NCBI GenBank assembly: GCA_027487815.1
Contig: JAIYCW010000066.1
Location: forward strand, 1 to 59,269
Direction: 5' to 3'
DNA length: 59,269 bases
DNA from: Burkholderiales bacterium
GTDB lineage: Bacteria > Pseudomonadota > Gammaproteobacteria > Burkholderiales > Burkholderiaceae_E
Positions 1 to 8,975 of this stretch are shown one piece after another. Below the pieces are notes generated by a model. It had not been told where the DNA came from, ran no database searches, and saw only the letters and a program-made list of their open reading frames with translations. A program made the translations under genes and the position numbers. The number at the start of each line of letters is the position of its first letter. Position 1 is the first letter of the stretch.

Positions 1-320
1 CGGGCCAGATCAATCACCACATCTAGATTGGTGTCGGAGCAGGAGGTCACAATGCCCGCGCGGCCTGCAGCTTGCTGAACCGCAATCTCAAAGCAACGTT
101 TGCGCTCAGGCACCGACATCGAGAAAAATTCACCTTGCTTGCCGCAAACGAATAGCCCTGCCAAACCAAGCGTGTTCACCCAATGCTCGATGTTGGCTGC
201 GAAACCGGCTTCATCCAATCCCAGCTGCGCATCAAACGGTGTGGCTGTGGCTGCCCACACCCCGCGAAAGTGTTCACGAGCATAGTCTTTGGCATGTTGC
301 CTGGAATACTTCATGGCCAT
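1..320 (-). CDS. DapA-family (dihydrodipicolinate synthase-like) lyase, N-terminal part only
   Basis: The reverse frame opens with an ATG at 320 and runs off the window edge, giving about 106 residues of the amino end. A GAGGAG ribosome site lies 7 bases upstream and decides the start over the second ATG at 314. The early GVWAATATPFD stretch is the hallmark beta-strand of class I aldolase-like TIM barrels of the DapA/NanA family, followed by a region where these enzymes bind the oxo-acid (FVCGKQGEFFSMS). Family members condense, cleave or dehydrate 2-oxo acids through a lysine Schiff base; that lysine lies beyond the window, so substrate and reaction cannot be stated. It follows the molybdopterin subunit by 49 bases on the same strand, suggesting a shared catabolic operon. 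Family call is fairly sure, function is not. Confidence 0.75.
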   Translation of the reverse strand, partial: MAMKYSRQHAKDYAREHFRGVWAATATPFDAQLGLDEAGFAANIEHWVNTLGLAGLFVCGKQGEFFSMSVPERKRCFEIAVQQAAGRAGIVTSCSDTNLDVVIDLA

Positions 321-369
321 CGCACTACTCCTCAGAAAATCCCCGAAAACAAAAAACCTGGATCGCGCT

Positions 370-2460
370 TCAACCACGCTCCGGTGAATGAATCACTCGC
401 CAGAGCTGTTCGCAGCTTAGCGGAAACTGCAAGTCGATATCACACCACGGCGCGATCGCATCCTGAGCTGCATTCAGCAATGCGGCCGGCACACCGATGC
501 AACCGGCCTCGCCCACCCCTTTGACACCCAGGAGATTGGCCTGCGTGCTTGAGCCCAAGCTGCTGATGCGTGCAACTGGTACGTCGGTAGCACGTGGCAC
601 GCAATAGTCCATCAAAGAGCCGCTGAGCAATTGACCCGACTCGTCATAGACCACCCGCTCAAAGAGGGCCTGCCCAAGCCCCTGAGCCAGCCCACCCTGG
701 AGCTGACCAAGAGCGCTCGGTTCATCAAGCATTCGGCCACAATCATCCACCCACTGAATCGCCTCGATGTGCAACTCGCCGGTGCTGCGCTCAATAGCCA
801 CCTGAATCATCACGCAACCTGCGCTCCAGGCCTCCATCGGCGCCTCATAACGCACTGTCACTTCCATCGGCCAGGTTTGGCCCGCCCTTTGAAGACCCTT
901 GATTTCGCGGGCCGCTTGAAGCACTGCACTGCCACCAATTGCAGCACTGCGGCTTGCCAATGCGCCGATCCCCTGAGGCATTCGGTCACTATCGCCCGGC
1001 AGCACCCGAATCAAGGCAGGGTCCACCTCAAGCTCGCGCGCGACGATTCCTGCAAACAAGCTGGCATGGCCCTGACCCTGATCAGGTGCACCAGTGCAGA
1101 CTTCGATCGTATGGGCGTTCAGCCAGCGAATCGATGCGGTCTCATGGCCCTGCCCGCACGGCTCGACATACATTGCAATACCCAGTCCCACCACTTCGCC
1201 TTGAGCTCGCCGCTGATCTTGTTGCGAACGCCTCGCTTCGTAATCAAACTCTCGAGCCGCTTGCTCGAGCATCGCCCGGTAGTTGCCCGAATCCAGTACT
1301 TGGCCCGCGAGCGTGGTGAAGGGCATTTGCTCAGCGGGAATCAAATTGCGCCGGCGAATGTCGAGCGGATCGCACCCGATTGCACGCGCGGCTTTGTCAA
1401 GCAATGCCTCCATCAACAACGCAGCTTCCGGGCGACCGGCACCCCGATAGATACTGGTGGCAGCTCGCGTGCTTGATCGGATGTTGGCCTGAACATCTAA
1501 AGCTTGAATAAGATACGGCCCAGGCAGAATACGAGCTGCGTTGCGCGCGGGCACATACGCGCTATAAGGCCACCAGCCGCCCAGCTCAAAATCAAGCGTG
1601 GCTTGCAGGCTCTTTAGCTGGCCTTGCGTGTCCGCGATCAAACGCGCTTTCATGCTGGCCCCGCGCCCTTGGGGAGCACTAAGAAACTCTTCGGACCGGG
1701 TGGCGCACCATCGCACAGTGCAGCGCATCTGCTTGGCAATCAGCGCTACCAAAAGCTCTTCGGGAGCGAGCGAGGCCTTGGCACCATAGGCTCCGCCAAC
1801 TTGAACACAAAGTACATGCACCTGGTCAACCACGAGGCCACATACCTGGGCAATGTGATCCCGGGCACGGGCAGGCGCCTGGGTAGCCGCATGGCAAATC
1901 AAGCGCCCGGAATCCTCATCCCATTGAGCCACTATCGCGCGCGGCTCCATGGCAAAGGGCGCTACGCGGGGCTGCTCATGGGAAATGTTGACCTCAATCG
2001 CACCAGGTTGCGTGGCTGCACTTGCTGCAGCGGCTTGATGATCACCAAAAACAAAACGCGCGTGAGGAGCTACACCACCTTCATCAGTTGAGGCCTCGTT
2101 CGGTGCGTAGTCGATCATGATTGCTTCGGCGGCATCCTGAGCAATCCATGTATTGCGGGCCACAATGGCAACTACTGGCTGGCCCAAATAGCTGGCTTGC
2201 TTGTCGGCCAGCAGCAGGTGCATCGGATCGGGCAGTGCAAGGATGCCAGGATTGGGCAATGGCATCACCGGATGGCCAAGTGAAGCAGAATCAAACACGC
2301 CCAACACCCCGTCAAGCAAACGCGCCGCACTACAGTCCACCGATTGAATGGCTGATGCCGGATAGGGGCTGCGCAAGAACATCACCACCGGGGCCCTCGC
2401 AGCGAGGTCGGTGGTGTAAAGCGCCTGACCACTCAAGGCCAGGCATTCATCATCACGCAC
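370..2460 (-). CDS. Xanthine dehydrogenase/CoxL-family molybdopterin-binding subunit (orphan, shortened)
   Basis: About 696 residues. The N-terminal RDDE..LSGQ..Y..D start, MEPRAIVA, VGGAYGAK, SIYRGAGRPEA, QGQGH and GVGEAG (catalytic-type Glu near residue 651) motifs appear in the order found in the large Mo-cofactor subunit of XDH-family hydroxylases. These enzymes hydroxylate aromatic heterocycles, aldehydes or related carbons with water as oxygen donor. True CO dehydrogenase carries AYXCSFR at the loop where this protein has IYRGAGR, so CO oxidation is unlikely. The 2Fe-2S and FAD subunits are not upstream; they could only lie beyond the window edge. Compared with relatives a segment of roughly 60 residues between the IGGSAV helix and the VDDCGR strand seems missing. 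The GTG start shares one base with the stop of the cupin gene (TAGTG), so translation is probably coupled. Substrate unknown. Confidence 0.85.
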   Translation of the reverse strand: MRDDECLALSGQALYTTDLAARAPVVMFLRSPYPASAIQSVDCSAARLLDGVLGVFDSASLGHPVMPLPNPGILALPDPMHLLLADKQASYLGQPVVAIVARNTWIAQDAAEAIMIDYAPNEASTDEGGVAPHARFVFGDHQAAAASAATQPGAIEVNISHEQPRVAPFAMEPRAIVAQWDEDSGRLICHAATQAPARARDHIAQVCGLVVDQVHVLCVQVGGAYGAKASLAPEELLVALIAKQMRCTVRWCATRSEEFLSAPQGRGASMKARLIADTQGQLKSLQATLDFELGGWWPYSAYVPARNAARILPGPYLIQALDVQANIRSSTRAATSIYRGAGRPEAALLMEALLDKAARAIGCDPLDIRRRNLIPAEQMPFTTLAGQVLDSGNYRAMLEQAAREFDYEARRSQQDQRRAQGEVVGLGIAMYVEPCGQGHETASIRWLNAHTIEVCTGAPDQGQGHASLFAGIVARELEVDPALIRVLPGDSDRMPQGIGALASRSAAIGGSAVLQAAREIKGLQRAGQTWPMEVTVRYEAPMEAWSAGCVMIQVAIERSTGELHIEAIQWVDDCGRMLDEPSALGQLQGGLAQGLGQALFERVVYDESGQLLSGSLMDYCVPRATDVPVARISSLGSSTQANLLGVKGVGEAGCIGVPAALLNAAQDAIAPWCDIDLQFPLSCEQLWRVIHSPERG

Positions 2461-3065
2461 TAGCGCACTAGGCTTCGGGCGACCCCGGCGAGCCCCACGC
2501 TCTCGTAGTGCCGAGTGGCAATCTCCAGGCGGGTGAACACATCGTCATACCCGGTGGCCTGACCATCAGGATCCACATACATCAGTGCACCGTTAACGAT
2601 AAAAAACGTGATCATTTCGGCGCAATCATCGGGCACTACCAGGGTATGAGTTTCGCCCGGAGGCTCAAAGGCATAAGACCCCTCCTCGGCCACCCAATCA
2701 TGCTCAAGATAATGCCAGCGCCCCTTGAGCACAATCGCGTGAACACCGCCGGTGTGGCGATGGCGCGATAGCACACCACCACGAGTAACCCGCATCACGT
2801 GCGCGTAAAAGCCTTGCGACACATTAAAATGCACAGGTCGAAATGAAATAGTGTCTGTCAGCGGTACCCATAGCCGCGGGTCGGTACCCAGCGGATCGCG
2901 GATAGCCTGCAACATGCCCGGCACCACAAGATCCTGAATCATTCCCATCGGCTGAGCCTTGCGATACGGCACCTTGCTGTAATCCAGGCCGCGATGGGCG
3001 ATATCACTTTGTACTGGCGCCTGATGTGTTGACTCGACCGGCGCCGGAAGATCATTCAGCTTCAT
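2460..3065 (-). CDS. Cupin protein resembling 2,4'-dihydroxyacetophenone dioxygenase
   Basis: About 201 residues from the ATG at 3065; an ATG at 3071 and a TTG at 3083 are alternatives. A single cupin barrel spans roughly residues 80-160. The metal site is visible as RHRHTGGVHAIVLKG (two His, later His) followed by PGETHTLV. The arrangement and the flanking LWVPLTD and FFIVNGALMYVD segments resemble the 2,4'-dihydroxyacetophenone dioxygenase group, which cleaves a C-C bond with O2 and Fe. The gene starts inside the last codons of the glycosyltransferase gene and its stop overlaps the next start, so it sits in a tightly packed run. With the molybdopterin and DapA-like genes it suggests degradation of an aromatic or heterocyclic compound. 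The cupin fold is secure; the exact reaction is inference. Confidence 0.75.
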   Translation of the reverse strand: MKLNDLPAPVESTHQAPVQSDIAHRGLDYSKVPYRKAQPMGMIQDLVVPGMLQAIRDPLGTDPRLWVPLTDTISFRPVHFNVSQGFYAHVMRVTRGGVLSRHRHTGGVHAIVLKGRWHYLEHDWVAEEGSYAFEPPGETHTLVVPDDCAEMITFFIVNGALMYVDPDGQATGYDDVFTRLEIATRHYESVGLAGVARSLVR

Positions 3066-5730
3066 TGGCATCTCGCAAAACAATGGATGATTTAGTGTGC
3101 CATAACGGGCCCCGATCCAAAGCCGGAGCCATCAGGCCGATACCGCGCCAAGCGGCGTAGCCCGCCACCAGGTAGGGTAAAGCGAGCACTCCCAGCATTG
3201 CTGCCCACCAGGCTGCACCCGAGCTTGGCTCGGTGGGTATCAGGAGGCCTGCAATCGCACATACCGCAAGACCCAGCGCCAACAGCAATGGCTCCCGGGC
3301 AGGTTTCAAACTGCTCTTTTGTTTCAACCCTGCAGCCTTGCCGGTGATTTCAAAGTGGCGATCCCGAGTCCATAAGCCTTGCAATACACCCTGGGCCACC
3401 ACCAGCGATAAAGCCATGCCTGCAAGCGTGGCCCCGCGAATTTCACTACCACGCGCGCTCACACAGCGACGATAAACAAGCATATTGGTCGCCAGGCGAA
3501 GCCCGAAAAACACAAGGAGGGGTAAAGCGAGCGCAGGGTCAGGCCGTCCAAACCATGCAGGTATGATCAGCATGCCAAGGGTCCAGACCATCATCGTAAG
3601 GACCATTAGCAAATTCAAGGCTTCACCAATCCAGGGTAACCAGCCCGCAAGAAAGTGATAGCGCTGCGCGGCAGACAGCCTGGAGCGGCTGCCGAGCAAA
3701 GTGCGGGCATGATGCTTCATGATTTGCATCGCCCCCATCGACCAGCGGCGGCGTTGGCGGCAGTACTGCGCAAAGCCTGCGGGCAGCAAGCCCTGGCCGA
3801 GCACCTCATCAAGGTAACGCGCCTTAAAGCCAAAGGCCAATAGGCGCAGGCCCAGTTCGGTGTCTTCGCATACTGTGGCGTCACTCCAGCTCCCCACCGC
3901 TTCGAGGCTGCTGCGCCGCACGACACACATCGTGCCGTGCTGGATGATCGCGTTGCGTTCATGGCGGTGATGCATGCCCATGCGGAAGAACCCTTCGTAC
4001 TCCGCGTTCATCGCTTGGGCAAGCCCTGGCTCGCTCGCCCCGCGATGCGCTTGAGGACATTGCACCAAGGCCACCTCGGGCTCCTGAAAATGCCCCATCA
4101 CCCGATCCAGCCACTGGGGATGCACCAGATAATCGGCATCCACTACTGCAACGAAGCTCGCACGCGAATCCGTACTGGCCAATGCTCGGCAAAGCGCACC
4201 TGCTTTGTAACCAGCCAGCTGCGGATGATGCTCAAAGCTCACAGCGTGACCCCGGCTTTTCAGGTGGTCAATATGCGCGCAAACCGGTTGCCAACATGCC
4301 GGGTCGGTGGTGTTGTTATCGACCACTATCAATTCTATCGGGCGGTAGTGCAAAGCGATGACACTGTTGATCGTGGCAATCACCATCTCTGCAGGCTCAT
4401 TGCTGCACGCCAGATGAATACTGACCAAGGGCTGAGCTTCAGGCCCCACCCATGAACGCGCGGCGATGCGCCCAGGCAAATGCTCCTTGAACCAAACGTC
4501 GATCGCTTCGATCAACACGACCAGCAGCACCGCCAAACCGATGCACACAGCGATCACAACCAAAAGCCAACCTACAATCTGCCAGGGCTGCAGGTAAAAG
4601 CGCAGCGGCTCGGCCACTGCCCAGGCGCTTAAGCTAATCAAGCTACAAGCAAGCACGACAAATGCTGCTGTAGCCCGCCATTGCCATCGTGAAAATAAGG
4701 TGCACACCAGGCCCACGATGACAGCACTTAGAAGCGCAGCAATCACTGCGGGCTGGCGCCAATAGGGCCTAACCGCAGGCGCCTGTAACGCTTGCCCCGG
4801 CAATGGTGCTTCAAGGGAAAACTTCGGCTGGCGTGCCGCATCGAGCCAACCCCAGTGCGCACCAACCGTGCCTTCGAGCGATATCTTCCAGGGTTGATCG
4901 ATCGCTTCCATCAAAAAATAATCGGTCGGCCGGGTGCGCATCGCCCGCACAAACTCCTGGGTGACTTTAGCTTGCAGCGCAGGCGATGCAATCGCGGCGC
5001 CACGCTGCGGGCCGGCGCTCGGCCAGCCAAACTCGCCAATCACGATGCGCTTGTTGGGATAACGCTGCTGCACCTGAGCCAAACGCTGCAGGGCATAACC
5101 CACGGCATCCTCAGCGCGCACGCCTTCCCAATAGGGCAACAAATGCACCATCAGAAAATCAACCTTTGCTGCAAGCTCAGGATGCGCAAGCCAGACATGC
5201 CACGGCTCCGCTGTGCCCACCGGTTGAAGTATTGCCGCCTTCACTGCACTGATGGTTTGAAGCAGTTGTGCTGGCTCAAGCTTGCGTAACAACAAGGTCT
5301 CATTGCCCACAACCACCTGAGTGATGTGCCGATTCTCGCGGGCTTGATCAATCAGCGCGTTGACCTCGCGCTGATTGTTGGCCTCTCGCTGATCGAGCCA
5401 GGCGCCGGCTGTGAGCGAGAATTGCGCGCGTGCCGCAATGGCCGGAATGTGCGGCATCTCTGTGCTGCTGTAGGTGCGCAGGTGGCGGGTGACCTGGCGC
5501 AAAGCTTGCAAGTCGGCAAGGGTTTGCGTGGGCGTGGGAGCACCGGTTTGCGGGTCGCCCCAACGGGCATATCCTGTGTACGCCATCGCGCGCACGGCCG
5601 GCTCACGGTTTGTGGTGGGCCAAAGCGCTGTGCTCCCCCATCCAAACGCGGCGATCCAGCCGAGCAAAACAGCAAGCCCGGCTATGGCACCCCACCGCAA
5701 TGCCCGCAGCACGTTAGACTGCTCGCCCAT
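3052..5730 (-). CDS. Membrane bifunctional GH17 - GT2 protein, NdvB-type beta-glucan synthase
   Basis: 892 residues. An N-terminal membrane anchor (about 10-30) is followed by a glycoside hydrolase family 17 domain (about 45-300) with acid/base Glu144 in VGNET and nucleophile Glu233 in IGEFGWP. Membrane segments (about 325-410) lead to a processive family 2 glycosyltransferase (about 435-665) with DNN 471-473, DAD 531-533, CED around 622 and QRRRW 659-663, then more membrane helices to the end. The same domain order is known from Pseudomonas NdvB and its relatives, where the GT2 part makes beta-1,3-glucan and the GH17 part acts as a periplasmic transglycosylase. All key residues are present, so both halves look active. 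The start at 5730 interleaves with the start of the divergent GH17 gene. Product linkage is inferred from the family. Confidence 0.88.
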   Translation of the reverse strand: MGEQSNVLRALRWGAIAGLAVLLGWIAAFGWGSTALWPTTNREPAVRAMAYTGYARWGDPQTGAPTPTQTLADLQALRQVTRHLRTYSSTEMPHIPAIAARAQFSLTAGAWLDQREANNQREVNALIDQARENRHITQVVVGNETLLLRKLEPAQLLQTISAVKAAILQPVGTAEPWHVWLAHPELAAKVDFLMVHLLPYWEGVRAEDAVGYALQRLAQVQQRYPNKRIVIGEFGWPSAGPQRGAAIASPALQAKVTQEFVRAMRTRPTDYFLMEAIDQPWKISLEGTVGAHWGWLDAARQPKFSLEAPLPGQALQAPAVRPYWRQPAVIAALLSAVIVGLVCTLFSRWQWRATAAFVVLACSLISLSAWAVAEPLRFYLQPWQIVGWLLVVIAVCIGLAVLLVVLIEAIDVWFKEHLPGRIAARSWVGPEAQPLVSIHLACSNEPAEMVIATINSVIALHYRPIELIVVDNNTTDPACWQPVCAHIDHLKSRGHAVSFEHHPQLAGYKAGALCRALASTDSRASFVAVVDADYLVHPQWLDRVMGHFQEPEVALVQCPQAHRGASEPGLAQAMNAEYEGFFRMGMHHRHERNAIIQHGTMCVVRRSSLEAVGSWSDATVCEDTELGLRLLAFGFKARYLDEVLGQGLLPAGFAQYCRQRRRWSMGAMQIMKHHARTLLGSRSRLSAAQRYHFLAGWLPWIGEALNLLMVLTMMVWTLGMLIIPAWFGRPDPALALPLLVFFGLRLATNMLVYRRCVSARGSEIRGATLAGMALSLVVAQGVLQGLWTRDRHFEITGKAAGLKQKSSLKPAREPLLLALGLAVCAIAGLLIPTEPSSGAAWWAAMLGVLALPYLVAGYAAWRGIGLMAPALDRGPLWHTKSSIVLRDANEAE

Positions 5731-7333
5731 GGCGCATCACTCTTTCCGGTCTGACCCTTGGCGCTCGTGGGGCTGGCTCCTCGCACTGGCTTTGCTGGCC
5801 GGATGGTTGATGGTGAAAGTCGCAATCAAACCCGACACTACTGCTTCGAAAGGCGGCCCATGGGTTAGCCTGCCCTGCGTTTCTTACGCGCCTTTTCGGC
5901 GACCGGGCGACACGCCAATACCGCAAGCGCCTGACCGAGTCACCCAAGCCATCAGCGCTGCGCAGATCCTCGAAGACCTGAAGCTCATCAAACAGATCAG
6001 TCCGTGCGTGCGAACCTATGGCGTTGACCATGGGCTCGATCTTGTGCCAGGGCTCGCCAAACAAGTGGGGCTGCGCGTCAAACTTGGTGCGTGGATCAGC
6101 GGCGATCCGGTGGCCAACCAAACGCAATTGACCGGGGCTCTCGCCCTGACTCGGGCATTTCCCGAGGTGATCGATGAACTGATTGTGGGCAACGAAGTGC
6201 TGTTGCGCGGTGACTTGAGCGTTGAGCAATTGCGCGGACTGATCGCGCAAGCCCAAGCAGCCACCAGCATCCCGATCAGCTATGCAGACGTTTGGGAATT
6301 CTGGCTGAAGCATGACAGCCTGAGCCCAGCGGTTGATCGCATCGCAGTGCATATCCTGCCCTATTGGGAGAACGACCCCATCGGTGTGGATGGGGCGAGT
6401 GCTCATGTCATCAACACCTTGCAGCGAATGCGCAATCACTTTGCTCCCAAAACAGTGTGGGTGGCAGAAACCGGCTGGCCCGCGATCGGACGCCAACGGG
6501 GGGACGCTCGGCCAGGCACATCGGAACAGAGGCAATTCTTGCGCATGCTTGTCAGCAATCCTGACCTGAGAAGGGAAGAGTTTAACGTGATCGAAGCCTT
6601 CGATCAGCCCTGGAAAAAGCGCTTTGAAGGGTCAATGGGAGGAGGCTGGGGGGTGTTTAACAGCGCGGGCGCTGCGAAGCCTGCAATTTCGAACGCAAGC
6701 TTGACCTATTGGCACAGTGCCGCAGCGATTGCCGCAAGCCTGATCTTGGGCTTGATTACAGTTTGCCGTGCACCGACTTATCGGGGTCAAATGGACGCAT
6801 TGAAACGCGCACTGATCGTTATGGTGTGTACTTTGGCAGGCGTACTGATAGCTCAATATGTGATCGCCTGGTCCAAGTCCCCTACCGAGCTTGCCCTTTG
6901 GCTCATTGCGGCTCTGGGCCTGAACGGGACGGCATGGGTGGCATGGTCATATCGGTCGAGACCGACCCGGGCTTGGGCCACAGCCCTGGGGCTCGCAGTA
7001 ATCTGCGCTTATCTCATCGGGTTTGTCGCCCAACCCCGCTATCTCGGGTTTCCGGTGGATTTGCTCTGGCTGTTTCTTGCCGCCCACTGGTTGGGTCACT
7101 CACCATCGCATATGCCTTGCTTAGCCGGTGAAATGGCTTTCGCAAGTCGATCAGCACTCGCGCTCGGCACACTTGCTTTGATTGCGATTGGGCTGGCTTG
7201 CGCAATGCTTTGGAATGAAGGTTGGGGCAATGCTCAGGCGCTCGAAGCGTGGCTTGTCGTGACGGCGATTGGTATCGGCGTGATCAGAAAACTGAAACCA
7301 GGCACTCAGCTTACTGCAGCGACCGGCCAGTAA
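5729..7333 (+). CDS. Membrane-anchored GH17 beta-glucan hydrolase/transglycosylase
   Basis: 534 residues from the ATG at 5729; the open frame extends 85 codons upstream but that part is antisense to the neighbour and lacks protein-like character. One membrane anchor (about 14-32) precedes a GH17 domain (about 45-325) with Glu156 in VGNEV and Glu247 in VAETGWP, both needed for retaining beta-glucan cleavage or transfer. A C-terminal block of several hydrophobic helices (about 330-530) follows, resembling the membrane region of GH17-GT2 proteins but with no GT2 domain. It faces the GH17-GT2 gene and overlaps the LtaS-like gene by 23 bases at the 3' ends. It probably trims, branches or cyclises glucan made by the neighbour; this role is inference. 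Catalytic domain identification is firm. Confidence 0.82.
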   Translation: MAHHSFRSDPWRSWGWLLALALLAGWLMVKVAIKPDTTASKGGPWVSLPCVSYAPFRRPGDTPIPQAPDRVTQAISAAQILEDLKLIKQISPCVRTYGVDHGLDLVPGLAKQVGLRVKLGAWISGDPVANQTQLTGALALTRAFPEVIDELIVGNEVLLRGDLSVEQLRGLIAQAQAATSIPISYADVWEFWLKHDSLSPAVDRIAVHILPYWENDPIGVDGASAHVINTLQRMRNHFAPKTVWVAETGWPAIGRQRGDARPGTSEQRQFLRMLVSNPDLRREEFNVIEAFDQPWKKRFEGSMGGGWGVFNSAGAAKPAISNASLTYWHSAAAIAASLILGLITVCRAPTYRGQMDALKRALIVMVCTLAGVLIAQYVIAWSKSPTELALWLIAALGLNGTAWVAWSYRSRPTRAWATALGLAVICAYLIGFVAQPRYLGFPVDLLWLFLAAHWLGHSPSHMPCLAGEMAFASRSALALGTLALIAIGLACAMLWNEGWGNAQALEAWLVVTAIGIGVIRKLKPGTQLTAATGQ

Positions 7334-8972
7334 AAACCGTTTCAAGCATGCGCGTGAAATCGTCCATGCCGCCAAGCACCGGACGCGCAGGAATCAAGCC
7401 GGATGTAAACCCAAGCTTCCGAAAGCCTGCCAGCAAGTCGGCATCCGCACTCAAAATATAGACCGGCACATCCCACGGTGCGCCCTCCCCGCTCACAACC
7501 GAGGAAGGTTGATGATCGCCAATCAAGATGAATACTGCCGGACGCTTTTTTATCGACTCGCGAGCCTGTTCAAAATACCAACTCAGCCATTCATTTTGAT
7601 AAGCGATGATGCGCTGAAAATTGATACCCAACTTGAGCCAATCCACCGGTTCAGCCATGGCGCGCGCGGCCTCTTCAGGTTCAAACGGAGTATCCGACAA
7701 CAACTTGACGCGGTCCTTTGCCAGCGGAGGCACCGGTGCAAAAGGGATATGCGTAGTGATAGTGGGGAACATCAAAAAGCGCGGACGCGCAGCACCCTTC
7801 GCGGGAGCCAGCTCATCAATCCGAATCATGGTGAATTGATCCGGTGTCCACCAGTAGCCTAACTTGGGGCCCTGATACTTCAGGTCGCGCCCATCAATAA
7901 ACTGATCAAACCCATAAAATTTGCGCTCATCCCAATCCCAGCTCAGCGCGGGGTACACCCCCACCGTGTGATAGCCATATTGCTTGAACCAGCTCACTAA
8001 GGTGGGGCGCTTGGAGGTCAGGAGCAAATCGTGCACCAATGGATCGCTCAGATCGATTCCGGATAACACGCTGAGATGCGCCAGCTCTGAAGCGCCGCCG
8101 AAAGTCGCCGAGCGCACAAAGCCGGCCACAGCATGCAGCCCACTGGCTTGAATCGATTCAGCGAGCCTTCGATGCGATGGCGCAAGCGCCTGCGCCACCT
8201 GGGGATTATCGAATACCACCGCTCCATAGGACTCAAGAAAGATGAGATTCACATCGGCCTGCTTCAGCGCAATCGGTGCTGTGTCAAAGCGCGGGCTCGC
8301 GGGCAACACCCGTTCAAGCGCCCCTGGCAGCAACGCTGTTCCCAATAGCGTAGCCTGACGCGCATAAGTCGGCACCACCGGCTTGGAAACAAAAGGCCAG
8401 GTGGCTTGGACGCCAAGGAAGTTGGCAACCGACACTCCAACCAAAGCGAGACTCAGGCCCCAAGTCCAACGCCGCTTGAGCGCCCAGCCCAGGCAGTGCC
8501 CGACCACTTGACTCCAGCACCACCGCACCGCCCGATATAGCCCAAAAAGCAGCGCGGGTACGCCAGCTGCAATCAATGCGGTAGCCCACCACGGGGCTCC
8601 CTGAATACCGGTCCAAATCAGGCGGGGCAGCTGCTGCCCGTCCCAGTAGAGATTGACCCCGCGACCAAACAGCGCAGGCACCGTGACTTCGAAATAGCGC
8701 CCGATCACCAGCACCACAAAGCCAATGCTGATCCAGCGCACCGCACGCGCGCTGACGCCTTTCCCAAGCCCGACCCATAACAACAAAAAGGACCAGGCCA
8801 GTACCAGCTCGGCTGAAATCCGATGATCCGGCTTGATCGCCGGAGTGGGCCAGATGTTTTCAAAGCTCAGCAGCAGATTCAGGCCGAGCAAGCCAAGCCA
8901 GGGCGCCGCCACGGGCCAGACATCGGACCAGTGCCTACTACGCAAACGCTGGGCCGATGCTGGGTCTGTCAA
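7311..8972 (-). CDS. LtaS/OpgB-like membrane sulfatase-fold transferase
   Basis: 553 residues from a TTG at 8972, a start that is uncertain because no well-spaced ribosome site precedes it. Five hydrophobic segments (about 20-200) precede a periplasmic alkaline-phosphatase-fold domain (about 240-540). Metal and nucleophile residues match the lipoteichoic acid synthase/phosphoglycerol transferase pattern: Glu247 in LESYG, Thr290 in SATFGG, His408 in THIPF, Asp486-His487 in GDHQP. Thr as nucleophile, rather than formylglycine Cys/Ser, points to phosphoglycerol or phosphoethanolamine transfer and not to a true sulfatase. OpgB-type relatives decorate periplasmic glucans with phosphoglycerol from phosphatidylglycerol. 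It lies next to two glucan genes but is transcribed with the malonate genes. Substrate is inferred from the location. Confidence 0.78.
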   Translation of the reverse strand: MTDPASAQRLRSRHWSDVWPVAAPWLGLLGLNLLLSFENIWPTPAIKPDHRISAELVLAWSFLLLWVGLGKGVSARAVRWISIGFVVLVIGRYFEVTVPALFGRGVNLYWDGQQLPRLIWTGIQGAPWWATALIAAGVPALLFGLYRAVRWCWSQVVGHCLGWALKRRWTWGLSLALVGVSVANFLGVQATWPFVSKPVVPTYARQATLLGTALLPGALERVLPASPRFDTAPIALKQADVNLIFLESYGAVVFDNPQVAQALAPSHRRLAESIQASGLHAVAGFVRSATFGGASELAHLSVLSGIDLSDPLVHDLLLTSKRPTLVSWFKQYGYHTVGVYPALSWDWDERKFYGFDQFIDGRDLKYQGPKLGYWWTPDQFTMIRIDELAPAKGAARPRFLMFPTITTHIPFAPVPPLAKDRVKLLSDTPFEPEEAARAMAEPVDWLKLGINFQRIIAYQNEWLSWYFEQARESIKKRPAVFILIGDHQPSSVVSGEGAPWDVPVYILSADADLLAGFRKLGFTSGLIPARPVLGGMDDFTRMLETVFTGRSLQ

Positions 8973-8975
8973 ACC

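Noticed and set aside
370-2460. Aerobic carbon monoxide dehydrogenase large subunit
   Set aside because: The AYXCSFR active-site loop of true CO dehydrogenase is replaced by IYRGAGR, so only the broader family is claimed.
5474-5728. Upstream extension of the GH17 protein by 85 codons
   Set aside because: It is antisense to the synthase N-terminus, lacks a ribosome site and would put residues before a natural membrane anchor.
5714-6535. Long minus-strand open frame of 273 codons inside the GH17 gene
   Set aside because: It is antisense to a conserved catalytic domain and has no recognisable domain; a by-product of GC-rich codon use.
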